In this document: positions 23,139 through 31,937 of the stretch, piece after piece
How positions within the stretch are numbered: position 1 is the stretch's first letter
How the letters are laid out: each line of letters opens with the position of its first letter
Assembly: GCA_024763185.1 (NCBI GenBank)
Contig: JANTFY010000002.1
Coordinates: 1 to 36,333, forward strand
DNA length: 36,333 nt
Direction of reading: 5' to 3'
Origin: Gammaproteobacteria bacterium
GTDB taxonomy: Bacteria; Pseudomonadota; Gammaproteobacteria; GCA-001735895
The notes under the pieces: model-generated
What the model was told of the DNA's origin: nothing
Database searches by the model: none
What the model saw: the letters and a program-made list of their open reading frames with translations, nothing else
Position numbers and translations under genes: made by a program

Positions 23139-23768
23139 CTAACGTCCGGAAAAGAATTGTTGCATCGGCATAACTGACCAGGGAGTCGGCATCGAGTTAT
23201 AAGGACTGTCCATTGAATTGTAACGGTTAGAGTAGTCGTACATATAGGGATTGACATAACCGCCCTGAGCATAAGGATATGGAGCTGTGGGCCACGTTCC
23301 ACCTTGATACGGCAATTGCCCCTGATGATATTGAGGAAACTGGGATTGTTGACCTATCGACCAGGGATTATTATAGGGAGGATAATTCGCTGCGGGGGGC
23401 ATATTTCTCGGGCCTGGTTCTAAGGCCTGAGTTTCATAACCCGCTGTAGGTGCGCCCTGAATAAAGCCCTGATCAGTCTCTGGTGGCATTTCGGCTTGTA
23501 AGCCTTTATCAGCACTACCAGGAAAGGACTGACTGCCCTTTTCAACAGTAGACTGAGTCTGTGTCTGCATAGAGTCCTGATGAATTAAATCTTCGGTAGG
23601 GAACTTATAGATCTGGGGTTGTTGTACCGAGTTTTTTTCCACGCTATTTATTATCACAGACGACTGGTAGGGTCCAGTAGGTGGTGGCACATATTCATTA
23701 GCAATTGCCAAAGGCGAAACCAGTAACAGCAAAGCTGTCAAACTCAATCCTACTGCATTCATTTTCAT
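23139..23768 (-). CDS. Secreted Pro/Tyr/Asn-rich protein (first of two)
   Basis: This 209-residue protein has a clear signal peptide (MKMNAVGLSLTALLLLVSPLAIA). AGG lies nine to eleven bases before the ATG. The mature chain starts NEYVPPPTGPYQ and has a Gln/Thr/Ser-rich part. It ends in a Pro/Tyr/Asn/Met-rich region with YPPYNNPW, FPQYHQGQ, NPYMYDYSNRYNS and SMPTPWSVMPM. It lies 15 bases after the RND permease gene and one base before its paralogue, so it is translated from the RND transcript. It has no recognised domain. Possible roles are a substrate, an adaptor or a structural coat for the RND machine. Confidence 0.78.
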   Translation of the reverse strand: MKMNAVGLSLTALLLLVSPLAIANEYVPPPTGPYQSSVIINSVEKNSVQQPQIYKFPTEDLIHQDSMQTQTQSTVEKGSQSFPGSADKGLQAEMPPETDQGFIQGAPTAGYETQALEPGPRNMPPAANYPPYNNPWSIGQQSQFPQYHQGQLPYQGGTWPTAPYPYAQGGYVNPYMYDYSNRYNSMDSPYNSMPTPWSVMPMQQFFSGR

Positions 23769-23783
23769 AACAACCTCACAAAA

Positions 23784-26700
23784 CTAGTCATCATCAATAT
23801 CAGACTTTAAGCGAATGCCTCTTCGATGACCAGATTTTGATTTATCAGAAGTATTTTTAGTAGTGGATGATTTTTTCACCGACTTTTTCAGCGCTGGCTT
23901 CTTAGTTTCAGCGGTAGCTTTTGCTGCCTCTTTTTTGGCCGTTTTCTTTTTTACCACTTTTTTAGCGGCTGGCTTTATAACTGGTTTGGATGTTGTATCA
24001 TCCAGATTAACATCACCTGAATTTTCATTTTCTGACGGTTTATCTGCCACTTGATCAACCATTGGTGAATCCAAATCGACATCCGTATCTGCAGATTGTG
24101 TCTTCGTGGTTATCTCTTTTTTGGTTTCTGTCGCCACTTTTTGCTCGGACGTTGAATCCAATGCTGCCGCTTGTTCTTTTAACTGAGATGCTGCTGGCTG
24201 CGCGGGTTTAAGCGCGGCAGGCGGATTTTCTTTATGAGCGCTTTTACGCGTCAACAATCGAATCAGGCTTTTTGTCAATGCCACAATGAAGTCCCAAAAG
24301 GCAACCACCAGGGAGAGGATGACTATCCAGATAAAATTAATAGTTGCCGCCAGATAATCGATCAGGCCTTTTTCATCCTCTTCTTTTTTTGTCGGCTCAT
24401 ATTCTCCGGACAGAATCGGATCATGGGGTAAGTCCGCATATACCGCAGCGCCACTGGCATCGATGGTTTTTTCAGCAAATGCCTTGCGTACAGAGATTGC
24501 ACCCAGCGGAATAACCACCAGTGTCAAAACGGTGGAAACCAGTACACCGAAAGCCAGCGAAATAGCCATTCCTTTGAAGATCGGATCAAAAATGATGACA
24601 CCTGAACCACCCACCAGGGCCAGGGCTGTCACCACGATGGGCCGGGTCCTGGCCTTACAGGCCAACAATACCGAGTCAGTGACCGGCCGACCATCTTCGA
24701 TTTCATGCTTGGTGAAATCCACCAACAGAATCGAGTTACGTACGATAATACCGGCCAGTGCGATGAAGCCAATCATAGACGTAGCTGTAAATTCGGCCCC
24801 GAATAACCAGTGACCGGGAATGATACCCACCAATGTTAAGGGTATCGGCGCCATAATGACAGCCGGCAGGCTGAAATTACCGAATTCCATCACCACCAGC
24901 ATATAAATCAGAATAATCGCCGCGCCAAATGCCATACCCATATCTCTGAAAGTTTCATAGGTAACAGTCCATTCACCGGCCCATTCAAAACCCGATTGCG
25001 AATCCGATTCGGGAGGCGCCGTCCAGGTGCCCTTCAGCTCAATACCATCCGGCGAGGTATAATTCTCCAGGGAATCAATAACATCGAACATGCCATAAAT
25101 CGGGGCCCCCAGGCGCCCCTGGGTTTCACCGGTTACATATTCAACACGGCGCAAATCCTTATGGTAGATGACCTGTTCCTGGTCTATCTGATAGAAATCG
25201 CCCAACTCACCGAGTGGAACTGTTCCTCCAAATTGACTCGGGACAGGCATCTCTTTTAAACGAGGTAAATCAGCCCTGACTTCGATAGGCACCTGCATCA
25301 CAATAAAGGTAGGCTCGAGTTTGTAACCACTTTTCACGTCTCCCAGAATATAGTCGCCCAGGGACATTTGTAAGGTTCGGTTTATGGTGTCAACTGAAAT
25401 GCCACGCCTGACCGCTTTTTCGGTCTCTACTTCAAATCGCCAAACCTTGTAGGGATCGGCTATAAGCGTATCAACATCGGTGATGTTGGACGATTCAATG
25501 AATTTTTGCTCCAGATCCCTGGCAACCTGTCGTCGAATCTCGTCATCCGGTCCATACACCTCAGCTACCACGGACTGCAGCACAGGAGGCCCCGGCGGCA
25601 TCTCGACGACCTGTATCTTAACCAGGTCATTGCCTTCAATGACTTTCAATAATCGCGCTCTTGCATCTTCTGCTATTTGGTGGCTGCTGCGCTTACGATC
25701 CTTTTTATCAAGTAGCAACACCTGGATGTCCGCTTCCCAAGGTTGGGAACGCAGGTAATAATGGCGTACCAGACCGTTAAAATTAAATGGAGAAGCTGTT
25801 CCCACGTAGGTCTGTAAAGAAGTTACTTCTTCAATTTCCAGCAGGGTATTGGATAGTTCATTGACCACATTTGCCGTCAATGGCAGTGCGGTGCCTTCTT
25901 TCATGTTTACAACCACGTTGAATTCGGGTTTGTTATCCAGGGGTAACATCTTGACCGGCACACTCTTAGTGTAAAATAGGGATATACACAAAAAGAACAC
26001 CACAAACAGGCTGATTAAAAACAAACGTCCCTTGGTTTTGCTGGTAATCAGTGGGATCAGGGTTTTACGAAAAAGCTTACCCAACCATTCATTCTGGGTA
26101 TGCTCAGATTCCTCCATTTCCTTGAGTTTTTCCATGGAGGGTTTGATGCGCATGGCCAGCCACGGGGTAAACATAAAGGCGGCAAACACGGAGAATAGCA
26201 TGGCGAATGAACCCAATGCCGGGATTGGCTCCATATAAGGCCCCATCATACCGCGCACAAAACCCATGGGTAGTAGCGCCGCGATAACGGTCAGCGTCGC
26301 CAGAATGGTGGGATTACCCACTTCACGTACCGCATCAATAGCTATATCGGTATCGGTACTTTCATCAATTAACCATCGACGATAGATATTCTCGACAACC
26401 ACAATGGCATCATCGACCAGTATACCGATGGAGAATATCAAGGCGAAAAGACTGACACGATCAATGGTATAGCCGGTCAGCAACGCATAAAAAACGGTCA
26501 CCAGGATTACCACCGGAATAACAATCGCCACAACCAGTGCCGGTTCCCAGCGGAAGTTTAATGCTGCCCAGATCAACACGACCACGATGCCGGTAGCAAT
26601 AAACAGCTTAAGAATCAGTCCATTTACCTTGTCTTCGGCGGTTTTACCATAGTTACGTGTTATCTCAACGTGGATATCTTCAGGAATAACATTCCCCTTC

Positions 26701-27707
26701 ATACCTTCGACTTTAGCCAGGATATCCTCGGCTACCTTGACGCCATTGGAGCCTTTCTTCTTGGCAATCGCCACAGTAACGGCTGAAGCGGCATAGGCTT
26801 CTTCTTGGCCTTCAGCAAGTTGGGCGGGAGCGGTATAATAGTTAACGATTCGTGTGGTATCCGATGGAGCAGCCGTGACCTTGGCGATGTCCCGAACATA
26901 AACTGGGGAACCATCTTTGATGGTCACAACCAGGCTTTCCACGTCTCGCTCAGTTTTCAGGAAAGAACCTGAATAGACCTTTGAACTCTGGTCGCTCTGT
27001 TCAATACTGCCTAAACCCAGTTGGCTATTCGCGGTACGGATTGTCTGGGCGATCTGATCCAGACTTATGTCGTAACCCGACAATTTTTCCGGAAGTACTT
27101 CTATTTTTAACTGATCTGGACGCCCACCCACGACAAACCCCTGACTGGCATTTTCCACCGAACTGATATTTTGCAGAATATCCAAGCCTACCAAACGCAA
27201 TACAGAATCGTCATGATGGTTAGACCACAAGGTAATAGTCACCACCGGTACATCATCCACACCTTTCGGTTTTACCAGTGGTTGATCAACACCGGGAGGT
27301 ATTTTGTCCATGTTGGAAGAAATCTTGTCGTAGAGTTTGACCAGGGAATCCTCCAGAACCTCACCCACATCAAACTGGACAGTAACCATACCCTGGTCTC
27401 GCATGGCCGCGGCATAAACATGATCCACACCAGACATTTCACTCAGCATGCGCTGCAGCGGTTCGGTAGCCAGCGAGGCCACCTGTTGTGCCGAGGCACC
27501 CTTATAACTGACAAAAACATCGACCATCGGCACGGAAATCTGGGGATCTTCCTGACGTGGTGTCAGCATCACGCCCACCAAACCCAAGGCAAAGCAGGCT
27601 ACAAGTAAAAGAGGAGAAAGTGGTGAATGAATAAACGCTTTCGCCAGGCCACCGGCTATACCCAATGATTTGTTTTTTTGATTGTCGCTAGTAGGTTGAT
27701 TTGTCAT
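23784..27707 (-). CDS. RND (AcrB/HAE-like) permease with extra hydrophobic segment and Lys-rich tail
   Basis: This 1307-residue protein is a resistance-nodulation-division inner-membrane pump, about 250 residues longer than AcrB-like relatives. The first roughly 1070 residues are canonical: TM1 at about 31-50, a large periplasmic porter region, and TM4 with the proton-relay pair D432-D433 in GILVDDAIVVVENIYRRW. The TM10 motif is GIIVRNSILLVDFTKHE, where Arg replaces the usual Lys of AcrB. Then comes an additional hydrophobic stretch at about 1115-1152 and a 150-residue tail that is acidic first and Lys/Ala-rich at about 1245-1295. The membrane fusion protein gene lies 54 bases upstream. No TolC-like gene is present. 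Substrate unknown. Confidence 0.93.
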   Translation of the reverse strand: MTNQPTSDNQKNKSLGIAGGLAKAFIHSPLSPLLLVACFALGLVGVMLTPRQEDPQISVPMVDVFVSYKGASAQQVASLATEPLQRMLSEMSGVDHVYAAAMRDQGMVTVQFDVGEVLEDSLVKLYDKISSNMDKIPPGVDQPLVKPKGVDDVPVVTITLWSNHHDDSVLRLVGLDILQNISSVENASQGFVVGGRPDQLKIEVLPEKLSGYDISLDQIAQTIRTANSQLGLGSIEQSDQSSKVYSGSFLKTERDVESLVVTIKDGSPVYVRDIAKVTAAPSDTTRIVNYYTAPAQLAEGQEEAYAASAVTVAIAKKKGSNGVKVAEDILAKVEGMKGNVIPEDIHVEITRNYGKTAEDKVNGLILKLFIATGIVVVLIWAALNFRWEPALVVAIVIPVVILVTVFYALLTGYTIDRVSLFALIFSIGILVDDAIVVVENIYRRWLIDESTDTDIAIDAVREVGNPTILATLTVIAALLPMGFVRGMMGPYMEPIPALGSFAMLFSVFAAFMFTPWLAMRIKPSMEKLKEMEESEHTQNEWLGKLFRKTLIPLITSKTKGRLFLISLFVVFFLCISLFYTKSVPVKMLPLDNKPEFNVVVNMKEGTALPLTANVVNELSNTLLEIEEVTSLQTYVGTASPFNFNGLVRHYYLRSQPWEADIQVLLLDKKDRKRSSHQIAEDARARLLKVIEGNDLVKIQVVEMPPGPPVLQSVVAEVYGPDDEIRRQVARDLEQKFIESSNITDVDTLIADPYKVWRFEVETEKAVRRGISVDTINRTLQMSLGDYILGDVKSGYKLEPTFIVMQVPIEVRADLPRLKEMPVPSQFGGTVPLGELGDFYQIDQEQVIYHKDLRRVEYVTGETQGRLGAPIYGMFDVIDSLENYTSPDGIELKGTWTAPPESDSQSGFEWAGEWTVTYETFRDMGMAFGAAIILIYMLVVMEFGNFSLPAVIMAPIPLTLVGIIPGHWLFGAEFTATSMIGFIALAGIIVRNSILLVDFTKHEIEDGRPVTDSVLLACKARTRPIVVTALALVGGSGVIIFDPIFKGMAISLAFGVLVSTVLTLVVIPLGAISVRKAFAEKTIDASGAAVYADLPHDPILSGEYEPTKKEEDEKGLIDYLAATINFIWIVILSLVVAFWDFIVALTKSLIRLLTRKSAHKENPPAALKPAQPAASQLKEQAAALDSTSEQKVATETKKEITTKTQSADTDVDLDSPMVDQVADKPSENENSGDVNLDDTTSKPVIKPAAKKVVKKKTAKKEAAKATAETKKPALKKSVKKSSTTKNTSDKSKSGHRRGIRLKSDIDDD

Positions 27708-27761
27708 TGTAGAGTTACTAGTTGGTTATTGGTTAGATCTGTTAGCTCTGATGAGAGCAGA

Positions 27762-28931
27762 CTAACCATTAGAGCCGGATGAAATATTTTGTAGATCTGG
27801 TGACCAGCCGGATTTGATCGTTTTGGGTGGGTCACTGATTATGCGGTCACCGGTTTTGATGCCGGAAAGCACGGTGACTCTGGATTTATCATATTCCGAG
27901 CCCAGACGAACAATTTTCATTCGAGCTTTGTTTTCATCATCCAATATATAAACAATTGGTAGACTACCGCGGTAAATCACAGCATTTTTAGGAATCACTG
28001 GAACCGGCTTTTTAACGGAGGAAGTGTCATTGATGGTCACTTCCGCATACAGGCCCGGACCACCGGGAGAACCTTCAGGCAAATCAAATTTTACGGTAAC
28101 CGTATGTTTTTGTTGATCGGCGACTGGATATATTTGCGCCACCTTGGCCTTGGTATAAGTATTGTTAATGTCGAGCTTGACATCCACCAGGCTACCTTTG
28201 GTCAGGCCGAATATAAGTTTTGCGGGTACTTCAGCCTGAATTCTGAGGTATTGCGTATGGGCAAATTTCAATAAAGGTGTACCCGGTTGTACCGTATCAC
28301 CCTCTTCCACCATTTTTCGGACCAGTTTGCCATCAAATGGAGCGATGGCCCGAGCATCACGTAATTTGGCATCGAGTTCATCCAGAGCGGAGCGGGCAGC
28401 CAAAACTGCCGACTCGGCATTTTTAACCTGCGCACCGGATGAATATAAATCGCCATAGCGTTCGATATCTGAGTTGCCCACACCCATCGCGTTACCCATG
28501 TTCCGTGTAAAAACGTTGTCAAATAAATTGGGCAGGCCCATACCGGGCATTGTGGTCAGGCTTTCACTACGCGGGGAAATCAACTCTCGTGAATACTGTA
28601 CCCTGGCATTGCGTAAACTCGCTTCAGCATTGGCCAGTTGGGCCAGTGCAGCACGACGTTTCGCGACCAGATCATCGTCATCAATGGACAGTAACAGATT
28701 GTTTTTCTGGAAATAGTCGCCTTCAGAACCGGCAATATATTGAACCCTGCCTGGCACCTGGGCAGACAATGTGACTTCTTTATATGGAATTATCGTTCCA
28801 CCGATTTTTATACGGTTGCCAAATTCTGCGGCTTCAACAGTCATTAACTGCCACGCCTGAGGGGCTGAAGAAAATAACGTTAAAATCGTCCCCATTAACA
28901 GGGTAGATTTAAATGGATAATTTATATTCAT
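27762..28931 (-). CDS. Periplasmic adaptor (membrane fusion protein) of the RND pump
   Basis: This 389-residue protein starts with a signal peptide and has the adaptor layout. The first lipoyl half is GTIIPYKEVTLSAQVPGRVQYI. A helical hairpin follows, with arms LVAKRRAALAQLANAEASLRNA and AESAVLAARSALDELDAKLRDA, then the second lipoyl half FDGKLVRKMVEEGDTVQPG. The beta-barrel and membrane-proximal domains follow (VPVIPKNAVIYRG, ILDDENKARMKIVRLG). The tip of the hairpin is replaced by a roughly 50-residue insertion with many Met, Gly and Asn residues (TMPGMGLPNLF, NMGNAMGVGN). The hairpin is much shorter than in AcrA. In usual pumps it joins the permease to a TolC channel; none is encoded nearby. 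The start at 28931 follows an AT-rich promoter region. Confidence 0.9.
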   Translation of the reverse strand: MNINYPFKSTLLMGTILTLFSSAPQAWQLMTVEAAEFGNRIKIGGTIIPYKEVTLSAQVPGRVQYIAGSEGDYFQKNNLLLSIDDDDLVAKRRAALAQLANAEASLRNARVQYSRELISPRSESLTTMPGMGLPNLFDNVFTRNMGNAMGVGNSDIERYGDLYSSGAQVKNAESAVLAARSALDELDAKLRDARAIAPFDGKLVRKMVEEGDTVQPGTPLLKFAHTQYLRIQAEVPAKLIFGLTKGSLVDVKLDINNTYTKAKVAQIYPVADQQKHTVTVKFDLPEGSPGGPGLYAEVTINDTSSVKKPVPVIPKNAVIYRGSLPIVYILDDENKARMKIVRLGSEYDKSRVTVLSGIKTGDRIISDPPKTIKSGWSPDLQNISSGSNG

Positions 28932-29563
28932 TGTTATATTACCAATATCAGCAAATCAGGCTTTTTTACCTGAGGTATTTATTTAACTGTGTAAGTAAAC
29001 TTTACAAAAAAGCTATATAGCCTTTATCGTCAATCATCGGCTTACGTATCTTCTACATAAAACCACCTTGCGTTAATGTGCGGTCATATTTGAGGACTGA
29101 TAGCTGATAGTTTTCAAGCAATTCAACCAGCATTTTCCTAGGATTGTAGTATTTCAATCCGGTTACAGATTTATGACACCTAAAATTTTCAAAAAACCTT
29201 CCTTGAAAAACTGAACCAAACTGAGTCCAGGTAAACTCTAGCTAACCCAGAAATCACGCATAAAATCCATGGTGCAAATAAACCAGCTGTTACCATAATA
29301 AGGAGCAGATAGAAGCAACACCTTGTTGGTAAAAACATGTTTTTATATTCTTGGGCTATATACGACCTTAAGAAAAACCCATTCTGAAGCAGTGAAGTCT
29401 ATCAAGAAATCACTATATTGGCACAATAAATTATGCCTGTTTTTTACAACGATCCTTCATTCAGTTAACCAAAAAACTTGCGTATATTAGCATTTGTTAA
29501 TATTTAATACAAGTTAATAAGCGGCAAGGTGCTTGCATCGGGACTTAGCAAGCTTTTTAGAAA
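28932..29563. other. 632-bp gene-free region between ispD and the RND operon
   Basis: No convincing gene is seen on either strand. The stretch is AT-rich and holds small symmetric sites, including a perfect 14-base palindrome AAAAACATGTTTTT at 29331-29344, a GTAAACTTTAC site near 29000, and a TCAGG/CCTGA hairpin at about 28950-28975 just upstream of the adaptor gene. It also holds the end of the ispD transcript, where GCTTGC and GCAAGC form a stem without a T-run. It probably carries the promoter and operators of the RND operon. It could also be a remnant of lost genes. Confidence 0.5.
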
Positions 29564-30271
29564 TCAGTGCGATTTTGCACATAATATTAACTCGGCCAAG
29601 CGCAAATCCTGAGGATGGGTAATTTTAATATTACGACTGTCAGAATTGATTAAGCGGGGTTTGTATCCCGCCAGTTCCATGGCCGAGGCATCATCCGTTA
29701 TTTGCAGGTTATCGCCAATAACAGACTTGAGCGCATCGAGTATGATATTCAATGCAAAGGCCTGCGGGGTGAAAGCCCGCCAAAGGTGATCGCGTGGATG
29801 TGTTGATACAATAGACGAAAAATCATCAGACAATTTAAGCGTGTCCGCCACCGGCGTCGCCAGTATCGCGCCATTCGGATTTCCAGCCACGGCTTCAAGC
29901 AGATTATCAAGGTCTGTATGAGATACAAAGGGCCTGACAGCATCATGAATCAGTACGGTACAGTTTTCAATCTGCTGCTCGGCCAGCAACTGTAAGCCAT
30001 GGTAGACCGAATGGTGCCTTTCCTCTCCTCCTACGCAGAGTAACAGAGGTTTTTCGGATTTGTAGTTTAATCCCGGCCAGTAGTCATCCTCTTTATTGAG
30101 GATAAGCACGGCACCGTCAATCTTGTCATAGGACAGAAGACTATCCAGCGTCTGTTCGAGAATGGTTTTGGAACCCAGCGGCAGGTACTGTTTGGGACGA
30201 TCTGCCTGCATGCGCTGGCCGGTTCCGGTGGCCGGTATGACAGCCCAGTAGCTTGGCCGATCAGTCGGCAT
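29564..30271 (-). CDS. ispD: 2-C-methyl-D-erythritol 4-phosphate cytidylyltransferase
   Basis: IspD joins CTP to methylerythritol phosphate in the non-mevalonate isoprenoid pathway. From ATG 30271 the protein has 235 residues, a normal size. The nucleotide-binding loop is VIPATGTGQRMQADRPKQYLPL, followed by VLIHDAVRPFV, ATPVADTLK, WRAFTPQAF, ITDDASAMELAG and the closing IKITHPQDLRLAE. The upstream in-frame start at 30304 would lie deep inside ftsB. The chosen ATG overlaps the ftsB stop by 11 bases. ispF, which usually follows, is not here; a gene-free region follows instead. Confidence 0.96.
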   Translation of the reverse strand: MPTDRPSYWAVIPATGTGQRMQADRPKQYLPLGSKTILEQTLDSLLSYDKIDGAVLILNKEDDYWPGLNYKSEKPLLLCVGGEERHHSVYHGLQLLAEQQIENCTVLIHDAVRPFVSHTDLDNLLEAVAGNPNGAILATPVADTLKLSDDFSSIVSTHPRDHLWRAFTPQAFALNIILDALKSVIGDNLQITDDASAMELAGYKPRLINSDSRNIKITHPQDLRLAELILCAKSH

Positions 30272-30563
30272 CGGTTTTCTCAGCGGCGGATTGTGGGCCC
30301 ACAATCTGGAAAAAGGTTTCTCCTTTTTTAATCATGCCCAGATCGTTTCGGGCCTTTTCCTCATAGGCATCAAAGCCGTTTTGCAGATCGAGCACCTGGG
30401 CCTCTAGCTTACGGTTACGCTCTTCCAACTGCTTGAGTTTTTCTTTCTGCAATTCCAGCTCTCGTGATAACTGTACCACCTCGGACAGACTGCCATCACC
30501 AAACCACAGCCGGTATTGCAGCAGTATAAACATAACCACCAAAACAACGATCAACAGGCGCAT
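30261..30563 (-). CDS. ftsB: Cell division protein FtsB
   Basis: FtsB is a small bitopic protein that joins FtsL and FtsQ in the divisome. The 100-residue protein has a short N-terminus, one membrane segment (LLIVVLVVMFILLQYRLWFG, about 3-22), a coiled coil (SEVVQLSRELELQKEKLKQL and on to about residue 68) and the family's EEKARNDLGMIKKGETFFQIV. It lies 21 bases after eno and overlaps ispD, as in the usual eno-ftsB-ispD cluster. Confidence 0.96.
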   Translation of the reverse strand: MRLLIVVLVVMFILLQYRLWFGDGSLSEVVQLSRELELQKEKLKQLEERNRKLEAQVLDLQNGFDAYEEKARNDLGMIKKGETFFQIVGPQSAAEKTDAD

Positions 30564-30584
30564 CCGTTTACCTGAAGCGGTTTT

Positions 30585-31865
30585 TTATAATGATTTAAAT
30601 ACCGACTTTCCCGGGTACACAGCGGCACTACCCAACTGGGATTCAATACGTAACAGCTGGTTATACTTGGCCACTCGATCAGAACGCGATAACGACCCGG
30701 TTTTGATTTGACCAGCATTCGTGGCGACCGCGAGATCGGCAATAGTGACATCTTCTGTTTCACCGGAACGATGAGAAATCACCGCAGTATACCCGGCCTT
30801 GTGGGCCATAGAAATAGCATTAAGGGTTTCAGTCAAGGTACCAATCTGATTGAGTTTGATCAGTATCGAATTGGCAATGGACTGGTCTATGCCCTGTTGC
30901 AAAATTTTGGTATTGGTGACAAACAGATCATCCCCCACCAGTTGTACTCGCTGGCCCAGTTGTTTGGTATGGATTTCCCAGCCCTGCCAGTCATTTTCAG
31001 CCATACCGTCTTCGATAGTCACAATGGGATACTGGTCAACCCAGTTACTGAGGTAATCGGAAAACTGTGCCGAATCAAAGGTCCGGTTTTCGGACTCGAG
31101 CACATACTGACCATCTTTGTAAAACTCGGAGCTGGCCGCATCCAGTCCCAGACAGATATCCTCTCCGGCCTTGAAACCTGCCTTGTCTATCGCCTGCAGG
31201 ATAACCTCAATAGCCTCTTCATTGGATGACAGGTCCGGAGCAAATCCACCTTCATCACCCACTGCCGTATTCAAACCTTTAGCCGATAAAACCGATTTCA
31301 GGGCATGAAAAACCTCGGTGCCGTATCGTAAGGCTTCGGAAAACTTATCCGCACCCACCGGGAGAATCATGAATTCCTGCAGGTCAACGCTGTTATCAGC
31401 ATGCTCACCACCATTGATGATATTCATCATCGGTACTGGCAGGGTTACTGCCTTATCACCCCCCAGGTATCGATACAGAGGTTTGCCGGCCGACAAAGCC
31501 GCCGCCTTGGCATTGGCCAGTGAGACAGCCAGCAGGGCATTGGCGCCCAGCCGGCTTTTGTTGTCAGTACCATCCAGGTCAATCATGGCCTGGTCTATGT
31601 CCTGCTGATCATTACAGTCTTTACCCAGGATACATTGTGCCAGTTCATTATTGACGTGTGATACCGCGTTTAATACGCCCTTACCCATAAAACGATGCTT
31701 ATCGCCATCGCGTAATTCAATCGCTTCACGTTCACCGGTGGAAGCACCCGATGGCACCGCTGCACGGCCCATAATGCCATTGTCCAGGGTCACTTCAGCT
31801 TCTACCGTGGGATTGCCCCTGGAATCCAGGATTTCACGCCCGATTACTTGGGTAATTTTTGTCAT
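30585..31865 (-). CDS. eno: Enolase
   Basis: Enolase converts 2-phosphoglycerate to phosphoenolpyruvate in glycolysis and gluconeogenesis. The 426-residue protein has the N-terminal signature REILDSRGNPTVEAEV and PSGASTGEREA. Metal and catalytic motifs are GDEGGFAP, the loop DDLFVTN, LIKLNQIGTLTET and SHRSGETED. Sequence is typical throughout and the size normal. It is followed by ftsB and preceded by kdsA, with a hairpin in the gap. Confidence 0.99.
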   Translation of the reverse strand: MTKITQVIGREILDSRGNPTVEAEVTLDNGIMGRAAVPSGASTGEREAIELRDGDKHRFMGKGVLNAVSHVNNELAQCILGKDCNDQQDIDQAMIDLDGTDNKSRLGANALLAVSLANAKAAALSAGKPLYRYLGGDKAVTLPVPMMNIINGGEHADNSVDLQEFMILPVGADKFSEALRYGTEVFHALKSVLSAKGLNTAVGDEGGFAPDLSSNEEAIEVILQAIDKAGFKAGEDICLGLDAASSEFYKDGQYVLESENRTFDSAQFSDYLSNWVDQYPIVTIEDGMAENDWQGWEIHTKQLGQRVQLVGDDLFVTNTKILQQGIDQSIANSILIKLNQIGTLTETLNAISMAHKAGYTAVISHRSGETEDVTIADLAVATNAGQIKTGSLSRSDRVAKYNQLLRIESQLGSAAVYPGKSVFKSL

Positions 31866-31893
31866 TTATTTCTCCAATATTCCTGCTTAATAA

Positions 31894-31922
31894 GTCACTT
31901 CAGGCTAGATGACTGAAGTGAC
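31894..31922. terminator. Perfect 9-bp hairpin between kdsA and eno
   Basis: GTCACTTCA and TGAAGTGAC pair perfectly around an 11-base loop in the 72-base gap. On the minus strand TTATT follows, a weak T-tract. It could end or attenuate the pyrG-kdsA transcript ahead of eno, which would allow eno its own control. Confidence 0.6.
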
Positions 31923-31937
31923 AAAACGATTAAAGGT

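Noticed and set aside
23138..23302. Upstream extension of the second secreted protein (start at 23302)
   Set aside because: The extension overlaps the preceding gene in another frame and lacks a signal peptide, whereas ATG 23137 gives a clear one.
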